Counted from the stretch's first letter, positions 1 to 9,239 are shown. The stretch is DNA of 64,000 nucleotides from CAYQVO01 sp964421085 (GCA_964421085.1 CAYQVO010000010.1:1-64000), one strand, 5' to 3'. Notes: generated by a model not told the origin, from the letters alone. Numbers and translations: made by a program.

Positions 1-86
1 GGCCAACTTCACATTTTTTCGGAAATTATAGTACCCTTGATCAGAGCTTCCTTAGCACGATTTTATTCAAGCTATCTATCGCAGCG

Positions 87-833
87 TTATTCAACCAATA
101 GCTTCTCGATCTTCATCTTCCTCAATGAATGCAGGAGATTCACAAGAATTCCCCGCGCAACGGGCATGACCCCGGCCAGCGGAAGCAGGCGGTCGTCCAC
201 CTCGCCTGCCGTCACAGCGCAGCGAAGCCGAATCGGATTACGAAGGCTGTCGAGAGCGAATTCCACAGCAGCCTTTGAACCGTCCTTAAGGAACTCGTCA
301 ACTATCTCGAACCTTTCTCTCACGCTGATATACATCTGTTGAAGTATGTAATAAAAGTATCCGTCCCGGATGGCATCGCTTTCAAAATAACGATCTGTCT
401 GCTCATCGAACTCGCCAATGAGCTGGGCAAGTTTCCGGCAGAGACGTTTCAACTCCAGGCGTCCCGTGCATGCAAGCGCCTTGTCCTTCCTGAATCCCGC
501 CTCCCTCCGCTCCGACCAGTACCAGCATGCTGCAATCACAGGGAACTCCTGAAAGAGGATCCCGAGCGCAAGTCTTCCAATGCCGGAAACCGGCTGAAAC
601 ACAAGCCATATCAGGGCAAGTTCAATCATTATGACAAGCCCAGGTTTCCAGGGAGAAGGTTCCGAATCCCGGCGCTTTGATTTCCAGTCGGGGATGAGGG
701 CCAGCGCCGAAGACAGCGGACCGCGGGGAGAAGCATGCTCTTCGAGCATCTTGAGCACAAAGGCACGCTCCTGTTTCTGGCTTTCCGACCAGTAGTAGCG
801 CCTCTGCTCTGGAGAATAGAAACTGTGTCGCAC
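87..833 (-). CDS. Hypothetical membrane-associated protein
   Basis: A 248-residue protein that I do not recognise. The N-terminal 60 residues are charged and soluble-looking. Two hydrophobic stretches follow at about residues 66-105 (around IELALIWLVFQPV and LFQEFPVIAACWYW) and probably form a membrane hairpin. The remainder is helical and charged (RLELKRLCRKLAQLIGEF onward). The start is GTG at 833, with a purine-rich GGAAAG stretch upstream and no better ATG. It points left, away from the glycosyltransferase remnant. No catalytic motif is visible, so no function is assigned. The clean length and coherent hydrophobic pattern make it a believable gene. Confidence 0.55.
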   Translation of the reverse strand: MRHSFYSPEQRRYYWSESQKQERAFVLKMLEEHASPRGPLSSALALIPDWKSKRRDSEPSPWKPGLVIMIELALIWLVFQPVSGIGRLALGILFQEFPVIAACWYWSERREAGFRKDKALACTGRLELKRLCRKLAQLIGEFDEQTDRYFESDAIRDGYFYYILQQMYISVRERFEIVDEFLKDGSKAAVEFALDSLRNPIRLRCAVTAGEVDDRLLPLAGVMPVARGILVNLLHSLRKMKIEKLLVE

Positions 834-1030
834 CTGCTTTCTTTCCGTCTATGCACTCTTATCCGGTCAAAAGCGTCAGTTGGTTCATAGAAACAGGCAG
901 CAGGAGGCCGGCAGGCTCCAGGAAAATTTCGCCGGTTCCGGGAATCGCCCGGAAAGTCAGGGGAATGCCCGGGATCATCTGCGGTGCCGGGACCCCTTTT
1001 CCACGTACCGAACAACCGTTTTCTGAGACC

Positions 1031-1276
1031 ATGCCCTTCATCGCGCTTCCGGTCCACGGATTCAGTTTTGATGTCGAGATTCTCTACATCGCTGCCAGGG
1101 CCGGACTTTCAATTGCCGAAATCCCCGTGAACTGGAAGGACGTATCCGAGTCGAAGGTCAATCTTGTGATCGATTCGCCGCGCATGCTTGCGGACATAGT
1201 CAGGTTCAGAATCCGGCACCGGGGAACCGCCCGGCACAGGAACGTCGAAGAAGAATTGACACCTGCGCCCATTTGA
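1031..1276 (+). pseudogene. C-terminal remnant of a family 2 (ALG5/DPM-like) glycosyltransferase
   Basis: The reading frame encodes the tail of a polyprenyl-phosphate sugar transferase of the dolichyl-phosphate glucosyltransferase type. GFSFDVEILYIAARAG, IAEIPVNWKDV and SKVNLV.DS.RML match the conserved end of that family. The DxD catalytic core, normally about 170 residues upstream, is absent; sequence upstream of the first ATG (1031) does not resemble the family. The stop codon (1274-1276) overlaps the TTG start of lemA, so the fragment may survive as a translated leader for lemA. Truncation is seen directly; the family assignment is from motif memory. Confidence 0.6.
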
Positions 1277-1839
1277 CTATTATCGGCACAGTGATTCTGA
1301 TCTCGGCCGCAGTACTAATCGTCCTTTCCGTATACGTCATTGTAATTTACAATTCCCTGATTCGTCAGGATTACATCGCCAAGTCCGCGTGGAGCGACAT
1401 CGATGTGCAGCTGAAAAGACGCGCCGATCTCATACCTGCCCTTGTTGATGCCGTAAAAGGATATGCGGGATACGAGAAGCAGACCCTCGAAGACGTAACC
1501 AGAGTCAGGGGTGAAGCGCTTTCGAGGAAAGGTATCGCGGAAAAGGGCAGGGCCGAAACGGAACTTTCGCACGGCTTCAAAAAACTCGTCGCAATTGCGG
1601 AAGACTATCCGGATCTCAAGGCAAGTCAGGTTTTTCTCGATTTTCAGAAAGGACTGATCGAAACCGAAGATCAGCTCCAGTACGCGCGAAGGTATTATAA
1701 CGGAGCGGTGAGAGACTTCAATTTCAGAGTCCAGTCGTTTCCGTCGAATCTGGTCGCCGGATTTTTCAGATACAGGCCCCGGGAGTTCTTTGAGATAGAA
1801 CTCGCCACTGAACGCGAAGCTCCTGAGGCGAAATTCTGA
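1273..1839 (+). CDS. lemA: LemA family protein
   Basis: A 188-residue LemA family protein. One N-terminal membrane anchor (about residues 3-26, ILISAAVLIVLSVYVIVIY) is followed by the signature region YNSLI....YIAKSAWSDIDVQLKRRADLIPALVDAVKGYAGYE and the late motif RRYYNGAVRDFN followed by FPSNLVAGFF. LemA proteins form helical bundles outside the membrane; their biochemical role is not settled. The start is TTG, overlapping the stop of the glycosyltransferase remnant (TTGA), which suggests translational coupling. LemA genes often sit next to DUF2207 genes; here the DUF2207 gene is 2.5 kb away on the other strand. The stop codon abuts the nfnB stop directly, with no spacer. Confidence 0.9.
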   Translation: MTIIGTVILISAAVLIVLSVYVIVIYNSLIRQDYIAKSAWSDIDVQLKRRADLIPALVDAVKGYAGYEKQTLEDVTRVRGEALSRKGIAEKGRAETELSHGFKKLVAIAEDYPDLKASQVFLDFQKGLIETEDQLQYARRYYNGAVRDFNFRVQSFPSNLVAGFFRYRPREFFEIELATEREAPEAKF

Positions 1840-3309
1840 TTACGGAAAGCCTCCGTTCTCTGCGGAAGCCGGCTGCCACTCCCCTGAAGTCAGATACTCG
1901 TGCATCGCACTTGCCGCGATTCTGCCCGCGCCCATCGCAAGAATAACAGTGGCAGCTCCACTCACTATATCGCCGCCCGCGAAAACTCCCTTCTTTGAAG
2001 TTTTCATGGTCTTCTCATCCGCAAGAATATGTCCCCATTTATCTGTCTTCAGATCCGGAGTTGTCTGCTGAATCAAAGGATTACTGCTGTTCCCTATTGC
2101 GACCACGACCATGTCCAGCGGCAGTTCAAACTCGGAACCCTTTATCGGCACAGGCCGTCTCCGCCCGGAAGAGTCGGGTTCGCCGAGTTCCATCCGCTGA
2201 ATTCGCGCGGCCTTCAGCCACCCGTTCCCGNNNNNNNNNNCGCCGAGATACTCAACAGGACTCATGAGCGGCATGACCTGCACGCCTTCCTCCCGGGCGT
2301 GTTTCAACTCTTCTTTTCGCGCAGGCATTTCAGCTTCCGTGCGGCGGTAGATAAGACAGGCGTTCTTTGCGCCGAGACGCAGCGCGGTTCTTACAGCATC
2401 CATCGCAGTGTTTCCACCGCCTATAACGCCGACATCTTTTCCCCTGCAATCGAAGACCGGCTGATCGTATTCAGGAAAACGGTATGCCTTCATAAGATTA
2501 ACACGGGTCAGAAACTCATTGGCTGAATAGACCGCACACAGGTTTTCGCCGGGTATGTTCATGAAATTTGGAAGGCCTGCGCCGGTTGCTATGAAAACGG
2601 CGTTGTAACCCTCCTCATTGAACAGTTCATCAATAGTGAGCGTCTTTCCAATAACGACATTTGGAAGGAACTTGACGCCCATTTTCCTGAGGTTCTCCAC
2701 CTCGTCGGCAACGATATCCTTTGGCAGGCGGAACTCGGGAATTCCATAGATCAGTACGCCGCCGATCTCGTGAAGCGCTTCGAAAACGGTCACGTCATGG
2801 CCCTTCTGAACAAGATCTCCGGCGACTGTAAGTCCCGCCGGCCCGCTTCCGACTATCGCCGCCTTCCTGCCGGTAGGTGCAGCCACAGGAGGAAGCCCGG
2901 CCCTGCCGCTCATCCTTTCGTAGTCGGCGACGAATCGCTCCAGATATCCTATTCCGAGCGCGCCTTTCCTTTTGGCCAGAAGGCAGGCCCCTTCGCACTG
3001 TTCTTCCTGCGGGCATACGCGTCCCGTGACTGCGGGAAGAACGTTATCCTCGCGGATCTTTGCCGCAGCTGCGAGATAATCACCCGCTGCAATGAGTCCG
3101 ACGAAGTCTGCGATCTTGACGCCGACCGGGCAACCCTGGACACATTTCGCGTTCGCGCAGGAAAGGCATCTCAGAGCTTCCTGCTTTGCCAGCTTTTCAT
3201 CAAACCCGAGATTCACTTCGGTAAAATTCGCGTTCCGCTGCATCGGATCCTGTTCAGGCATGCGCTGACGGGGAATCTCTAATCGCTGTTTCGGTGGTAA
3301 ATGATTCAT
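1840..3309 (-). CDS. gltA: NfnB / glutamate synthase small-subunit-like NADPH oxidoreductase
   Basis: A 489-residue flavoprotein of the GltD/NfnB family. The N-terminal cysteine-rich motif LRCLSCANAKCVQGCPVGV binds iron-sulfur clusters. An FAD site (IVGSGPAGLTVAGDL) and an NADP site (VIGGGNTAMDAVRTALRLGA) follow, and the FAD-closing motif GVFAGGDIVSGAATVILAMG ends the fold. Because it is immediately downstream of an NfnA-like gene, the likely role is the large subunit of an electron-bifurcating NADH:ferredoxin-NADP oxidoreductase (or SudAB sulfide dehydrogenase) rather than a classical glutamate synthase; no gltB is in the window. The start is ATG at 3309 because it gives an ATGA overlap with the upstream stop. 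Ten unknown bases (2231-2240) lie inside. Confidence 0.9.
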   Translation of the reverse strand: MNHLPPKQRLEIPRQRMPEQDPMQRNANFTEVNLGFDEKLAKQEALRCLSCANAKCVQGCPVGVKIADFVGLIAAGDYLAAAAKIREDNVLPAVTGRVCPQEEQCEGACLLAKRKGALGIGYLERFVADYERMSGRAGLPPVAAPTGRKAAIVGSGPAGLTVAGDLVQKGHDVTVFEALHEIGGVLIYGIPEFRLPKDIVADEVENLRKMGVKFLPNVVIGKTLTIDELFNEEGYNAVFIATGAGLPNFMNIPGENLCAVYSANEFLTRVNLMKAYRFPEYDQPVFDCRGKDVGVIGGGNTAMDAVRTALRLGAKNACLIYRRTEAEMPARKEELKHAREEGVQVMPLMSPVEYLGXXXXGNGWLKAARIQRMELGEPDSSGRRRPVPIKGSEFELPLDMVVVAIGNSSNPLIQQTTPDLKTDKWGHILADEKTMKTSKKGVFAGGDIVSGAATVILAMGAGRIAASAMHEYLTSGEWQPASAENGGFP

Positions 3310-4199
3310 GTCGATTTCGTCTGACAACCCTGTGAATTCAGAAGTCTGCACTGATGCCGCTCAATTTCACCGCCGCCGTTCTCTTCAAACCGCCGCAGCG
3401 ATGCTCTTTCCATATCGCGGTACATTGCTGTTCTCTGCATCAGCAGCTCGAAGTCGACCTGGTGGGCATCGAACTCCGGTCCGTCAACGCAGGCGAACTC
3501 CGGCCTGCCCCCCACGTTGACCCTGCATCCGCCGCACATCCCTGTTCCATCGACCATGATTGCGTTAAGGCTGACTACAGTCTTGATTCCATGCGGTCTT
3601 GTAGTCCCGGCAACTGCAGCCATCATCGGGACAGGCCCTATTGCAAGAACGTAATCGATCTTCTCTCCGTCCTTGATGAGCGATGCGAGACGATCCGTCA
3701 CCAGGCCCTTTTCTCCATACGAACCATCGTCGGTAGTAATGAATAGTGCGTCGCTTGCCGCACGCATCTCCTCTTCAAGGATGACAAGATCTTTCGTCCG
3801 GGCGCCGACAATCGATATTACTCTGTTTCCTGCCTCCTTGAGCGCTCTGGATGTCGGGTAAGCTATTGCCGTGCCCACGCCGCCTCCGATTACAACGGCT
3901 GTTCCAAAATTCTCTGTGTCTGAAGCCCTTCCAAGCGGGCCCACAAGATCACGCACCATATCGCCGGCCGAAAGGCTGTTCAGCAGTTTCGTGGTCTTAC
4001 CTGTTCCCTGCACGATTATGGTTACCGATCCCTCGTCCGGATCGGATTCCGCAATTGTCAGAGGAATCCTTTCGCCCCGATCATGCACTCTGAGAATCAC
4101 GAACTGTCCCGCCTTCTGCTTCCTTGCGACAAGAGGTGCGTGGATTTTGAATAGTTTTATGTCCGGGCATAAAAAACGCCCCTCTAGAATCCTGAACAT
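3306..4199 (-). CDS. NfnA-like FAD/[2Fe-2S] oxidoreductase subunit (sulfide dehydrogenase SudB type)
   Basis: A 297-residue ferredoxin-NADP reductase-fold subunit. Visible features are the FAD-binding barrel (FVILRVHDRGERIPLTIAES), a nucleotide-binding loop (VVIGGGVGTAIAYPTSRALKE), the IGPVPMM motif, and a C-terminal [2Fe-2S] motif MCGGCRVNVGGRPEFACVDGPEFD. Proteins of this type pair with the GltD-like protein encoded next to form NfnAB, which couples NADH, NADPH and ferredoxin pools, or a sulfide dehydrogenase. The overlap with the downstream gene is four bases (ATGA). A purine-rich site GGAGAGG precedes ATG 4199. About 100 bases separate it from the DUF2207 gene, so it may have its own promoter. 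Confidence 0.88.
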   Translation of the reverse strand: MFRILEGRFLCPDIKLFKIHAPLVARKQKAGQFVILRVHDRGERIPLTIAESDPDEGSVTIIVQGTGKTTKLLNSLSAGDMVRDLVGPLGRASDTENFGTAVVIGGGVGTAIAYPTSRALKEAGNRVISIVGARTKDLVILEEEMRAASDALFITTDDGSYGEKGLVTDRLASLIKDGEKIDYVLAIGPVPMMAAVAGTTRPHGIKTVVSLNAIMVDGTGMCGGCRVNVGGRPEFACVDGPEFDAHQVDFELLMQRTAMYRDMERASLRRFEENGGGEIERHQCRLLNSQGCQTKST

Positions 4200-4298
4200 C
4201 CGATGCCTCTCCAGCTCTACCCTTGAATACCCGCCTGTGGAACGGGCACAGGACTTAAGTCTACCATATCAGAGAAAAATCGCGAGAGAGGGGCGAAT

Positions 4299-6110
4299 TT
4301 ACCATCCTCCCCCGCCACCTCCGCCCCCGCCGCCGCCTGAAGAACCGCCGGAACCCGAAGATGATGGCATGGAAGATGTAATTGAATGCGAAATGGACGA
4401 TCCTATCGAGGAACCAAAATCGCTGAAACCGCCGTAACTGACATGCCCCGAGTACCAGCCGGACGAGTAGCGGCCGTCACGCATCATTCCTGCCCTTGTC
4501 AAAACCTGTTCAAACTGCTCGCTCCATTCCTGGTCGACACCAAGAGCAAAGGCATACGGAAGAAACATTTCGAAGAGACGGGGCGTGCGCTCCGGCGGGT
4601 TTTCAAAATTCAGCCGCTCCTCTTCCGCGGTGCCAAGGTACATCTTGAAGCCTTCAATTCTGTCCAGAATCCTCCGGCCCGTAATGCTGGGAGCTGATAT
4701 AAGATGCTTGAACGCGAACATTATGCCGGCAATTGCCGCAAGCCCGGAAACGATTATCAGGACGGACTCAGTCTGAAAAAGAAATACTGCTGTCACGACG
4801 GCAAAAATTATCATCGGGATGAAATGAATACGGTTTCTCGAGAACAGTTTGTCGTCGAACTGCCGGCGAAGCGATTCAGTGCACGCCGTCACAGCAGAGA
4901 GAATCACAGAAGAACTGGAGGAATCGATTTGCACAGTGGAGGGACCCTCGCCCTTTTCTCCGGGCTCAGGCAGAGAATTGAACAGCTTCGCACCGAACAC
5001 CGGTTGAAAGAGATTATTCAGGGCCGCACCAAGCACTACAAAAGGACTGGTTCTGGCCGCAAAGAGTTTCGCATAAACCGCCTTCTCTTCAGGCGCGAGA
5101 TCTTCAGGCAGTTCGCCGCCTGTTCTGCGAAGAACGTACTTTCGCTCTTCGTGTTCCTCAATCTTGACTGCGCCCTTTACTGCCAGGTTCATTATCACGC
5201 ATGCAAGCGCCGGATTATCGAAGCGCATCTTCGAAAGATAGCGGCATGCCGCAGGCGAGAAATTCTTCGGCGGGCCGTAGAGCGGAATAATCGTTCCTTT
5301 CGCCGGATCCCGGCCCACAGCCGTCCACGCAAACGCGAAATAGCCGAGCAGGAAAATAAACCCGGCGGCCCCGCCCAGAAGGAATCGATTATCCTGAAGA
5401 AAATACGCTCTTTTCTCCGATGCTGTCGGCGCGTGCACATGGCCTTTCGGCCATTCAACCACAATAGTGAATCCACTTCCCGGATCGAGAGGCTTTGTCC
5501 CGGTAAACCTTATTGTCCCGCTTGACGAGAGGCCTGCCCGATAATCTGCGTCCTTCGAGCCTCTCGGACCGGTGTACCCATAATACCTGACGCTTTCCAG
5601 CGGGACACCGGCAGGAAGGGCAACCTGAACTTCCGACTGCAGAATTGGAAAATCCCATTCATCGCCTATGGCGTCGAAATAAAGCTCGTCATGATCCGGC
5701 AAGTACCCTATCTGACGATTTGTGCGGAATATTATCATGTACGTGTGTATGCCGTCCGGTACAAGAGCGGAGGAGCTTCCCATATACAGGCGGTGGAAAT
5801 CCCCGCGACGCTCGAAATGATACTCCTCCGGAGAGCCATCACGTTCCACTTTCAGTACTTCGAAGGGAACGTGGTAAGCAAGGCCGCGGCCGTCCCGGTA
5901 TCTGACGGGAAAATCGCGGAAGATTCCATGCCGTATGGAGTCCCCTTCGGATCTGACTCTGATTGTTTCGGTGATGAAAAGTTCCGCACTGCTCTGGATC
6001 CGGATAAGTGTCGAGTACGAAAGAATCTGCTCCTCGGCCACGGAATGGGCCGGAAGAAGCAGGAAAGCGAATACTACATACATGAACGGTGAGAAACATG
6101 CGTGTTTCAC
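4299..6110 (-). CDS. DUF2207 membrane protein with glycine-rich tail
   Basis: A 603-residue DUF2207 protein. A signal peptide (about residues 1-25, MYVVFAFLLLPAHSVAEE) leads to an exported beta-rich domain with the family phrases GIFRDFPVRY and IGDEWDFPI. A membrane segment lies near residue 245 (GGAAGFIFLLGYFAFAW) and a hydrophobic pair near 430-470. The C-terminus is low complexity (serine, then a long glycine run ending in Trp), typical of this family. The start is GTG 6110, overlapping the stop of the HAD gene by GTGA. DUF2207 proteins are commonly genetic partners of LemA; lemA is nearby but separated by nfnAB. The molecular function is unknown. Confidence 0.88.
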   Translation of the reverse strand: MKHACFSPFMYVVFAFLLLPAHSVAEEQILSYSTLIRIQSSAELFITETIRVRSEGDSIRHGIFRDFPVRYRDGRGLAYHVPFEVLKVERDGSPEEYHFERRGDFHRLYMGSSSALVPDGIHTYMIIFRTNRQIGYLPDHDELYFDAIGDEWDFPILQSEVQVALPAGVPLESVRYYGYTGPRGSKDADYRAGLSSSGTIRFTGTKPLDPGSGFTIVVEWPKGHVHAPTASEKRAYFLQDNRFLLGGAAGFIFLLGYFAFAWTAVGRDPAKGTIIPLYGPPKNFSPAACRYLSKMRFDNPALACVIMNLAVKGAVKIEEHEERKYVLRRTGGELPEDLAPEEKAVYAKLFAARTSPFVVLGAALNNLFQPVFGAKLFNSLPEPGEKGEGPSTVQIDSSSSSVILSAVTACTESLRRQFDDKLFSRNRIHFIPMIIFAVVTAVFLFQTESVLIIVSGLAAIAGIMFAFKHLISAPSITGRRILDRIEGFKMYLGTAEEERLNFENPPERTPRLFEMFLPYAFALGVDQEWSEQFEQVLTRAGMMRDGRYSSGWYSGHVSYGGFSDFGSSIGSSISHSITSSMPSSSGSGGSSGGGGGGGGGGGW

Positions 6111-6748
6111 AGTTCAAGTCCCTCTTTCAGCTCCTCCAGAGAGTCGAAAACAGGCATTCCGCACGCCTCCAGCCGTTTCCTGCTCTGAAAGCCGTGCGAT
6201 ACCAGCACGCAGTTCATTCCAAGTGTCTCTGCAACCTCCGCGTCATGGTCTGTATCGCCGATAAGAAGGATTTCAGCAGACATGTATGGATGCTGCAGAA
6301 TCCACGCCCGGGCCGCGTCGACTTTACCGCGGGCCAGGCGGTCTCTTGCGCCAAGTATATCGATGAAAAAAGCACCGAGAGAACGCTCTTCTATTATGGA
6401 CTCGAGGATCTCGTGCGGAAGTGCGGATAAAATTGACTGGGTTATGCGTCGATTCCGGAAAAAGATCAGAATATCGCGCGCGCCGACCTGAAGATCGCAT
6501 TTCCCGACATTCTGCTCATACTGAACATGGAAGTCATGTGCCCATGTCTCGTAGTCACCGTGGAGTCCTGCCTTGTGATAGAAATCAATAACAGGATGGC
6601 AGAAAAGCTCCCTGTACCGGTCCCTGCTCAAGGGTTCCACTGACTCCTCCAGACACGTCCGGGACATGATCTCGGCGCAAAGCTCAAAGTCGTCCAGCAA
6701 GGTGCCGTTAAAGTCCCATATAACGTGACGAAAAGGGCGAAGTTCCAT
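6107..6748 (-). CDS. HAD-superfamily phosphatase (phosphoglycolate phosphatase-like)
   Basis: A 213-residue HAD hydrolase. Motif I is WDFNGTLLDDFELC (D-x-N-G-T, with Asn in place of the usual Asp/Gly), motif II is ILSALPHE, and motif III is IGDTDHDAEVAETLGM. The helical cap sits between residues 20 and 85. This architecture is typical of phosphoglycolate phosphatase and related small-molecule phosphatases; the substrate cannot be read. ATG 6748 overlaps the ilvE stop, and a GTG three bases upstream is an alternative start. It lies in a tight run ilvE-HAD-DUF2207, probably one transcript. Confidence 0.85.
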   Translation of the reverse strand: MELRPFRHVIWDFNGTLLDDFELCAEIMSRTCLEESVEPLSRDRYRELFCHPVIDFYHKAGLHGDYETWAHDFHVQYEQNVGKCDLQVGARDILIFFRNRRITQSILSALPHEILESIIEERSLGAFFIDILGARDRLARGKVDAARAWILQHPYMSAEILLIGDTDHDAEVAETLGMNCVLVSHGFQSRKRLEACGMPVFDSLEELKEGLEL

Positions 6749-7656
6749 CACATGTCGACATATGTCAGATAATGCGTCATCTCCGGCAGTCTTCCATATA
6801 CTGTATCAAGATAGAGAGCCTTGAGCCGCTTCGTAACCGGTCCTGTCTCACCGCTCCCGAGAACTTCGCCATCGATGCTTCGGATTGGGGTCACCTCCGC
6901 GGCAGTTCCCGTAAAAAAGGCCTCATCCGCCGATTTGATATCATCGGGATGAATGTCGCACTCTTCGAGAAAAATCCCCTCACGCTTCGAAAGGTTGATT
7001 ATGGTATCTCTTGTGTAACCCCGAAGAATCGACCCAAGTTTCGGCGTTCTAAGCACTCCGTCCTTAACCATGAAAATGTTCTCCCCAGGTCCTTCCGCGA
7101 CGAGACCCCGATAGTCGAGAAACAATGCTTCATGATATTCGGTCTCCCTGACTTCGAGAGAAGCAAGGATGCTGTTCACATAATGCCCGGAGACTTTCGC
7201 ATCGGACACAAGAGACTCGGGATGAATCCTGATGTACCGGCTGATTTTGATATCAACCATTTCATGAGGGAGGTACGCCCCCCAGGGCCAGCAGGCAATC
7301 CCTATCTCACCCGGGAGATCCCGCGGGTTAAGTCCCATTATGCCGTACCCGAAATAACAAAGAGGCCTTATATAACCCTGCTCGAGCTTGTTCCGCTTCA
7401 CAACCTCAATGCAGGCCTGCTCCACAGCTTTCTGTTCAAACTGCGGCTTCATTTTCAAAGCCCCCATTGAGTAGAAGAAGCGGTCCATGTGATCCTGGAG
7501 ACGGAATATGGCGGGTCGCCCGTCGGCAGTTTTGTATATGCGGATACCTTCGAACACTGCGCTTCCGTAGTGCAGGCCATGCGTGAGAAAATGTATTTTG
7601 GCGTCATCCCATTTAACGAAGTCGCCGTTCATCCAGATCCATTCAGTTTTTTCCAT
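6748..7656 (-). CDS. ilvE: Branched-chain amino acid aminotransferase
   Basis: A 302-residue class IV PLP-dependent transaminase. It exchanges amino groups between glutamate and the 2-keto acids of leucine, isoleucine and valine. The sequence shows WMNGDFVKWDDAKIHFLTH, the GSAVFEGIRIYKT motif, the PLP-lysine region SDAKVSGHYVNSILASLE, EALFLDYRGLVAEGPGENIF and the late motif EAFFTGTAAEVTPI. Length is standard. The start ATG 7656 has AGGAA five to six bases upstream. It is close to the leu operon, also on the minus strand, but separated from it by the metallophosphoesterase gene and a terminator. Confidence 0.95.
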   Translation of the reverse strand: MEKTEWIWMNGDFVKWDDAKIHFLTHGLHYGSAVFEGIRIYKTADGRPAIFRLQDHMDRFFYSMGALKMKPQFEQKAVEQACIEVVKRNKLEQGYIRPLCYFGYGIMGLNPRDLPGEIGIACWPWGAYLPHEMVDIKISRYIRIHPESLVSDAKVSGHYVNSILASLEVRETEYHEALFLDYRGLVAEGPGENIFMVKDGVLRTPKLGSILRGYTRDTIINLSKREGIFLEECDIHPDDIKSADEAFFTGTAAEVTPIRSIDGEVLGSGETGPVTKRLKALYLDTVYGRLPEMTHYLTYVDM

Positions 7657-7716
7657 AGTTTTTCCTGTTGTGGAAGATTCAAAGCTGCAGCCGAAACAAT
7701 AACATCCGAAAGGCAG

Positions 7717-7747
7717 AAAAAAAAGACCCCCTGGAAGGGAGGGTTTT
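7717..7747 (-). terminator. Intrinsic terminator after the metallophosphoesterase gene
   Basis: Read on the minus strand, a GC-rich hairpin (arms ACCCTCCC and GGGGGT around a short loop) is followed at once by eight T residues. It lies between the metallophosphoesterase stop (7764) and the ilvE start (7656). It should isolate ilvE from upstream transcription. On the plus strand the same hairpin is followed by TTTT. Confidence 0.75.
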
Positions 7748-7763
7748 GCTCTGTTTCAGGCGC

Positions 7764-9239
7764 TTATCTCCGGCGTTCACGATCTCCCGATCGGCCTGCG
7801 TAAAGATCGCGCCAGAAAACGGCGCTCAGAGACCCGACCGCTGCTGTCAGCACGGCGGAAATCATCACTCCCGGAACACCGAAGGTCCCTGTGCCGAGGA
7901 GCGCTTCGGTTATTGGAGGCGCGAAAATGCCCGCGGCCATCATGCCGGCTCCTGCACTGAAGAGTCCCGAGAAGACGGAGAAAAGACGCCTGTCCGGCGT
8001 GACAGGCAGCCTGAGGGCAGGAGTTCGCATGACAGTGGGTCTCCGGGATTCCTGTACCCTGTCATGAAGTTTTTCGGACTCCTTCATCGCCCTGTAAAAA
8101 AACGCTTTCATACGATCGCTTTCTTTATGGGTAAGTCTGTGCTTCGCCAGTTGCTCATCGATTATATTGCAGTTCCGGAGAAAAACTCTGCCGAATTCAG
8201 CTTTGTCCCGCGGCATCCGGGGCGGAAGAATTCCGAGATTACGTAGAGGATTCCGCAAAGGATGGCGGGCAATATGAGCAAGACGAAGGAACATTCCATC
8301 TTCGATCCCGGCACGCGTGGAGAGAGGCGCCGGGCAGGTTGTATCCTGGAAGGTGATTCTTCCGTTTCCTATCCTCACATAGCCTGTTCTCTCATTTCCC
8401 GCGTGAACAATATAATGGTTTGGATTTCCCTGCCGTGAAACGCCCGGCATCGTCCAGGCCCAGTTCGTTCCGTCTCCGGGAGAATGGCCGGCCAGAAGCA
8501 CCCCGTCGGGTTGCCCGCAAAGCTCGAGAAAACGGGAAACATCTTCGGGGAAGTAATCGTTATACATTCGATTCGCTGTAGCCTGTTTCACAATACTGCT
8601 GCAGTTCCATGAATCCTCCGCTTTGGCCTCGTAGACTTCATTGAGCGAACGAATCCCCGTGACTGGTCCTCCGTGGACAAGCGCAAAGCCGTCGCCTATC
8701 GCCATTACCGGAAGCGCCTCTATGGCACCCCTGTATGCGCTCACGAATTCCCCTCCGAAACTGTTTTGCAGAGCCGAGCGGAATGCATGTCCCTGCACGA
8801 TTCCATGCTTCGAGTGCCCATTGTCCAGGAACTCGTGATTCCCCAGAAGAAGATAAACGCCCGATGGATTCCTGATCTTCATATCCATCACGCGGCGGAG
8901 CATATTGATCGAAGTATGCATCTCTCCCGCTCCTGTTGGATCTTCCCTGTGGACTATATCGCCCAGCAGCACGAGCACAGCCTCTCCACGCTCGATTTTT
9001 CCCCCGTTATCATTGAATGAAAGAATCTTGTCCAGGTTGTCGTGTCTCGCGTGAAGGTCGCCGACAATAAGTATTTCCTTCCCCGCCCTCTGCATCTGCC
9101 GGAGATCCAGAATTGTCCTGTTCTGGGTTCCCCGCGTCCTGTCGTTGTTGATACAGGCCCGAAACGCGCTAATCTGCGCAGCAGGGCTCAAAGGCAGAGG
9201 AACCGCCGAGCCCTCCCTGGCTTTGCTTTGAAACATCAT
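7764..9239 (-). CDS. Calcineurin-like metallophosphoesterase with C-terminal hydrophobic region
   Basis: A 491-residue protein with a metal-dependent phosphoesterase domain at about residues 50-300. Motifs in order are VGDLHARHDN, LGDIVHRED, GNHEFLDNG, VHGGP and LAGHSPGDG, the usual Asp/His/Asn ligands of the serine/threonine-phosphatase-like branch. A linker rich in basic residues leads to two hydrophobic segments at the C-terminus (about residues 425-480), which may anchor it to the membrane. I chose ATG 9239 because a GAGGAAGAG sequence lies just upstream; the frame opens 22 codons earlier at 9305. The substrate is unknown. A strong terminator follows its stop. Confidence 0.8.
   Translation of the reverse strand: MMFQSKAREGSAVPLPLSPAAQISAFRACINNDRTRGTQNRTILDLRQMQRAGKEILIVGDLHARHDNLDKILSFNDNGGKIERGEAVLVLLGDIVHREDPTGAGEMHTSINMLRRVMDMKIRNPSGVYLLLGNHEFLDNGHSKHGIVQGHAFRSALQNSFGGEFVSAYRGAIEALPVMAIGDGFALVHGGPVTGIRSLNEVYEAKAEDSWNCSSIVKQATANRMYNDYFPEDVSRFLELCGQPDGVLLAGHSPGDGTNWAWTMPGVSRQGNPNHYIVHAGNERTGYVRIGNGRITFQDTTCPAPLSTRAGIEDGMFLRLAHIARHPLRNPLRNLGILPPRMPRDKAEFGRVFLRNCNIIDEQLAKHRLTHKESDRMKAFFYRAMKESEKLHDRVQESRRPTVMRTPALRLPVTPDRRLFSVFSGLFSAGAGMMAAGIFAPPITEALLGTGTFGVPGVMISAVLTAAVGSLSAVFWRDLYAGRSGDRERRR

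Noticed and set aside
4299..4372. Simple-sequence repeat or slippage tract at the glycine-rich codons
   Set aside because: The run encodes the normal glycine tail of DUF2207 proteins and is expected for the family.
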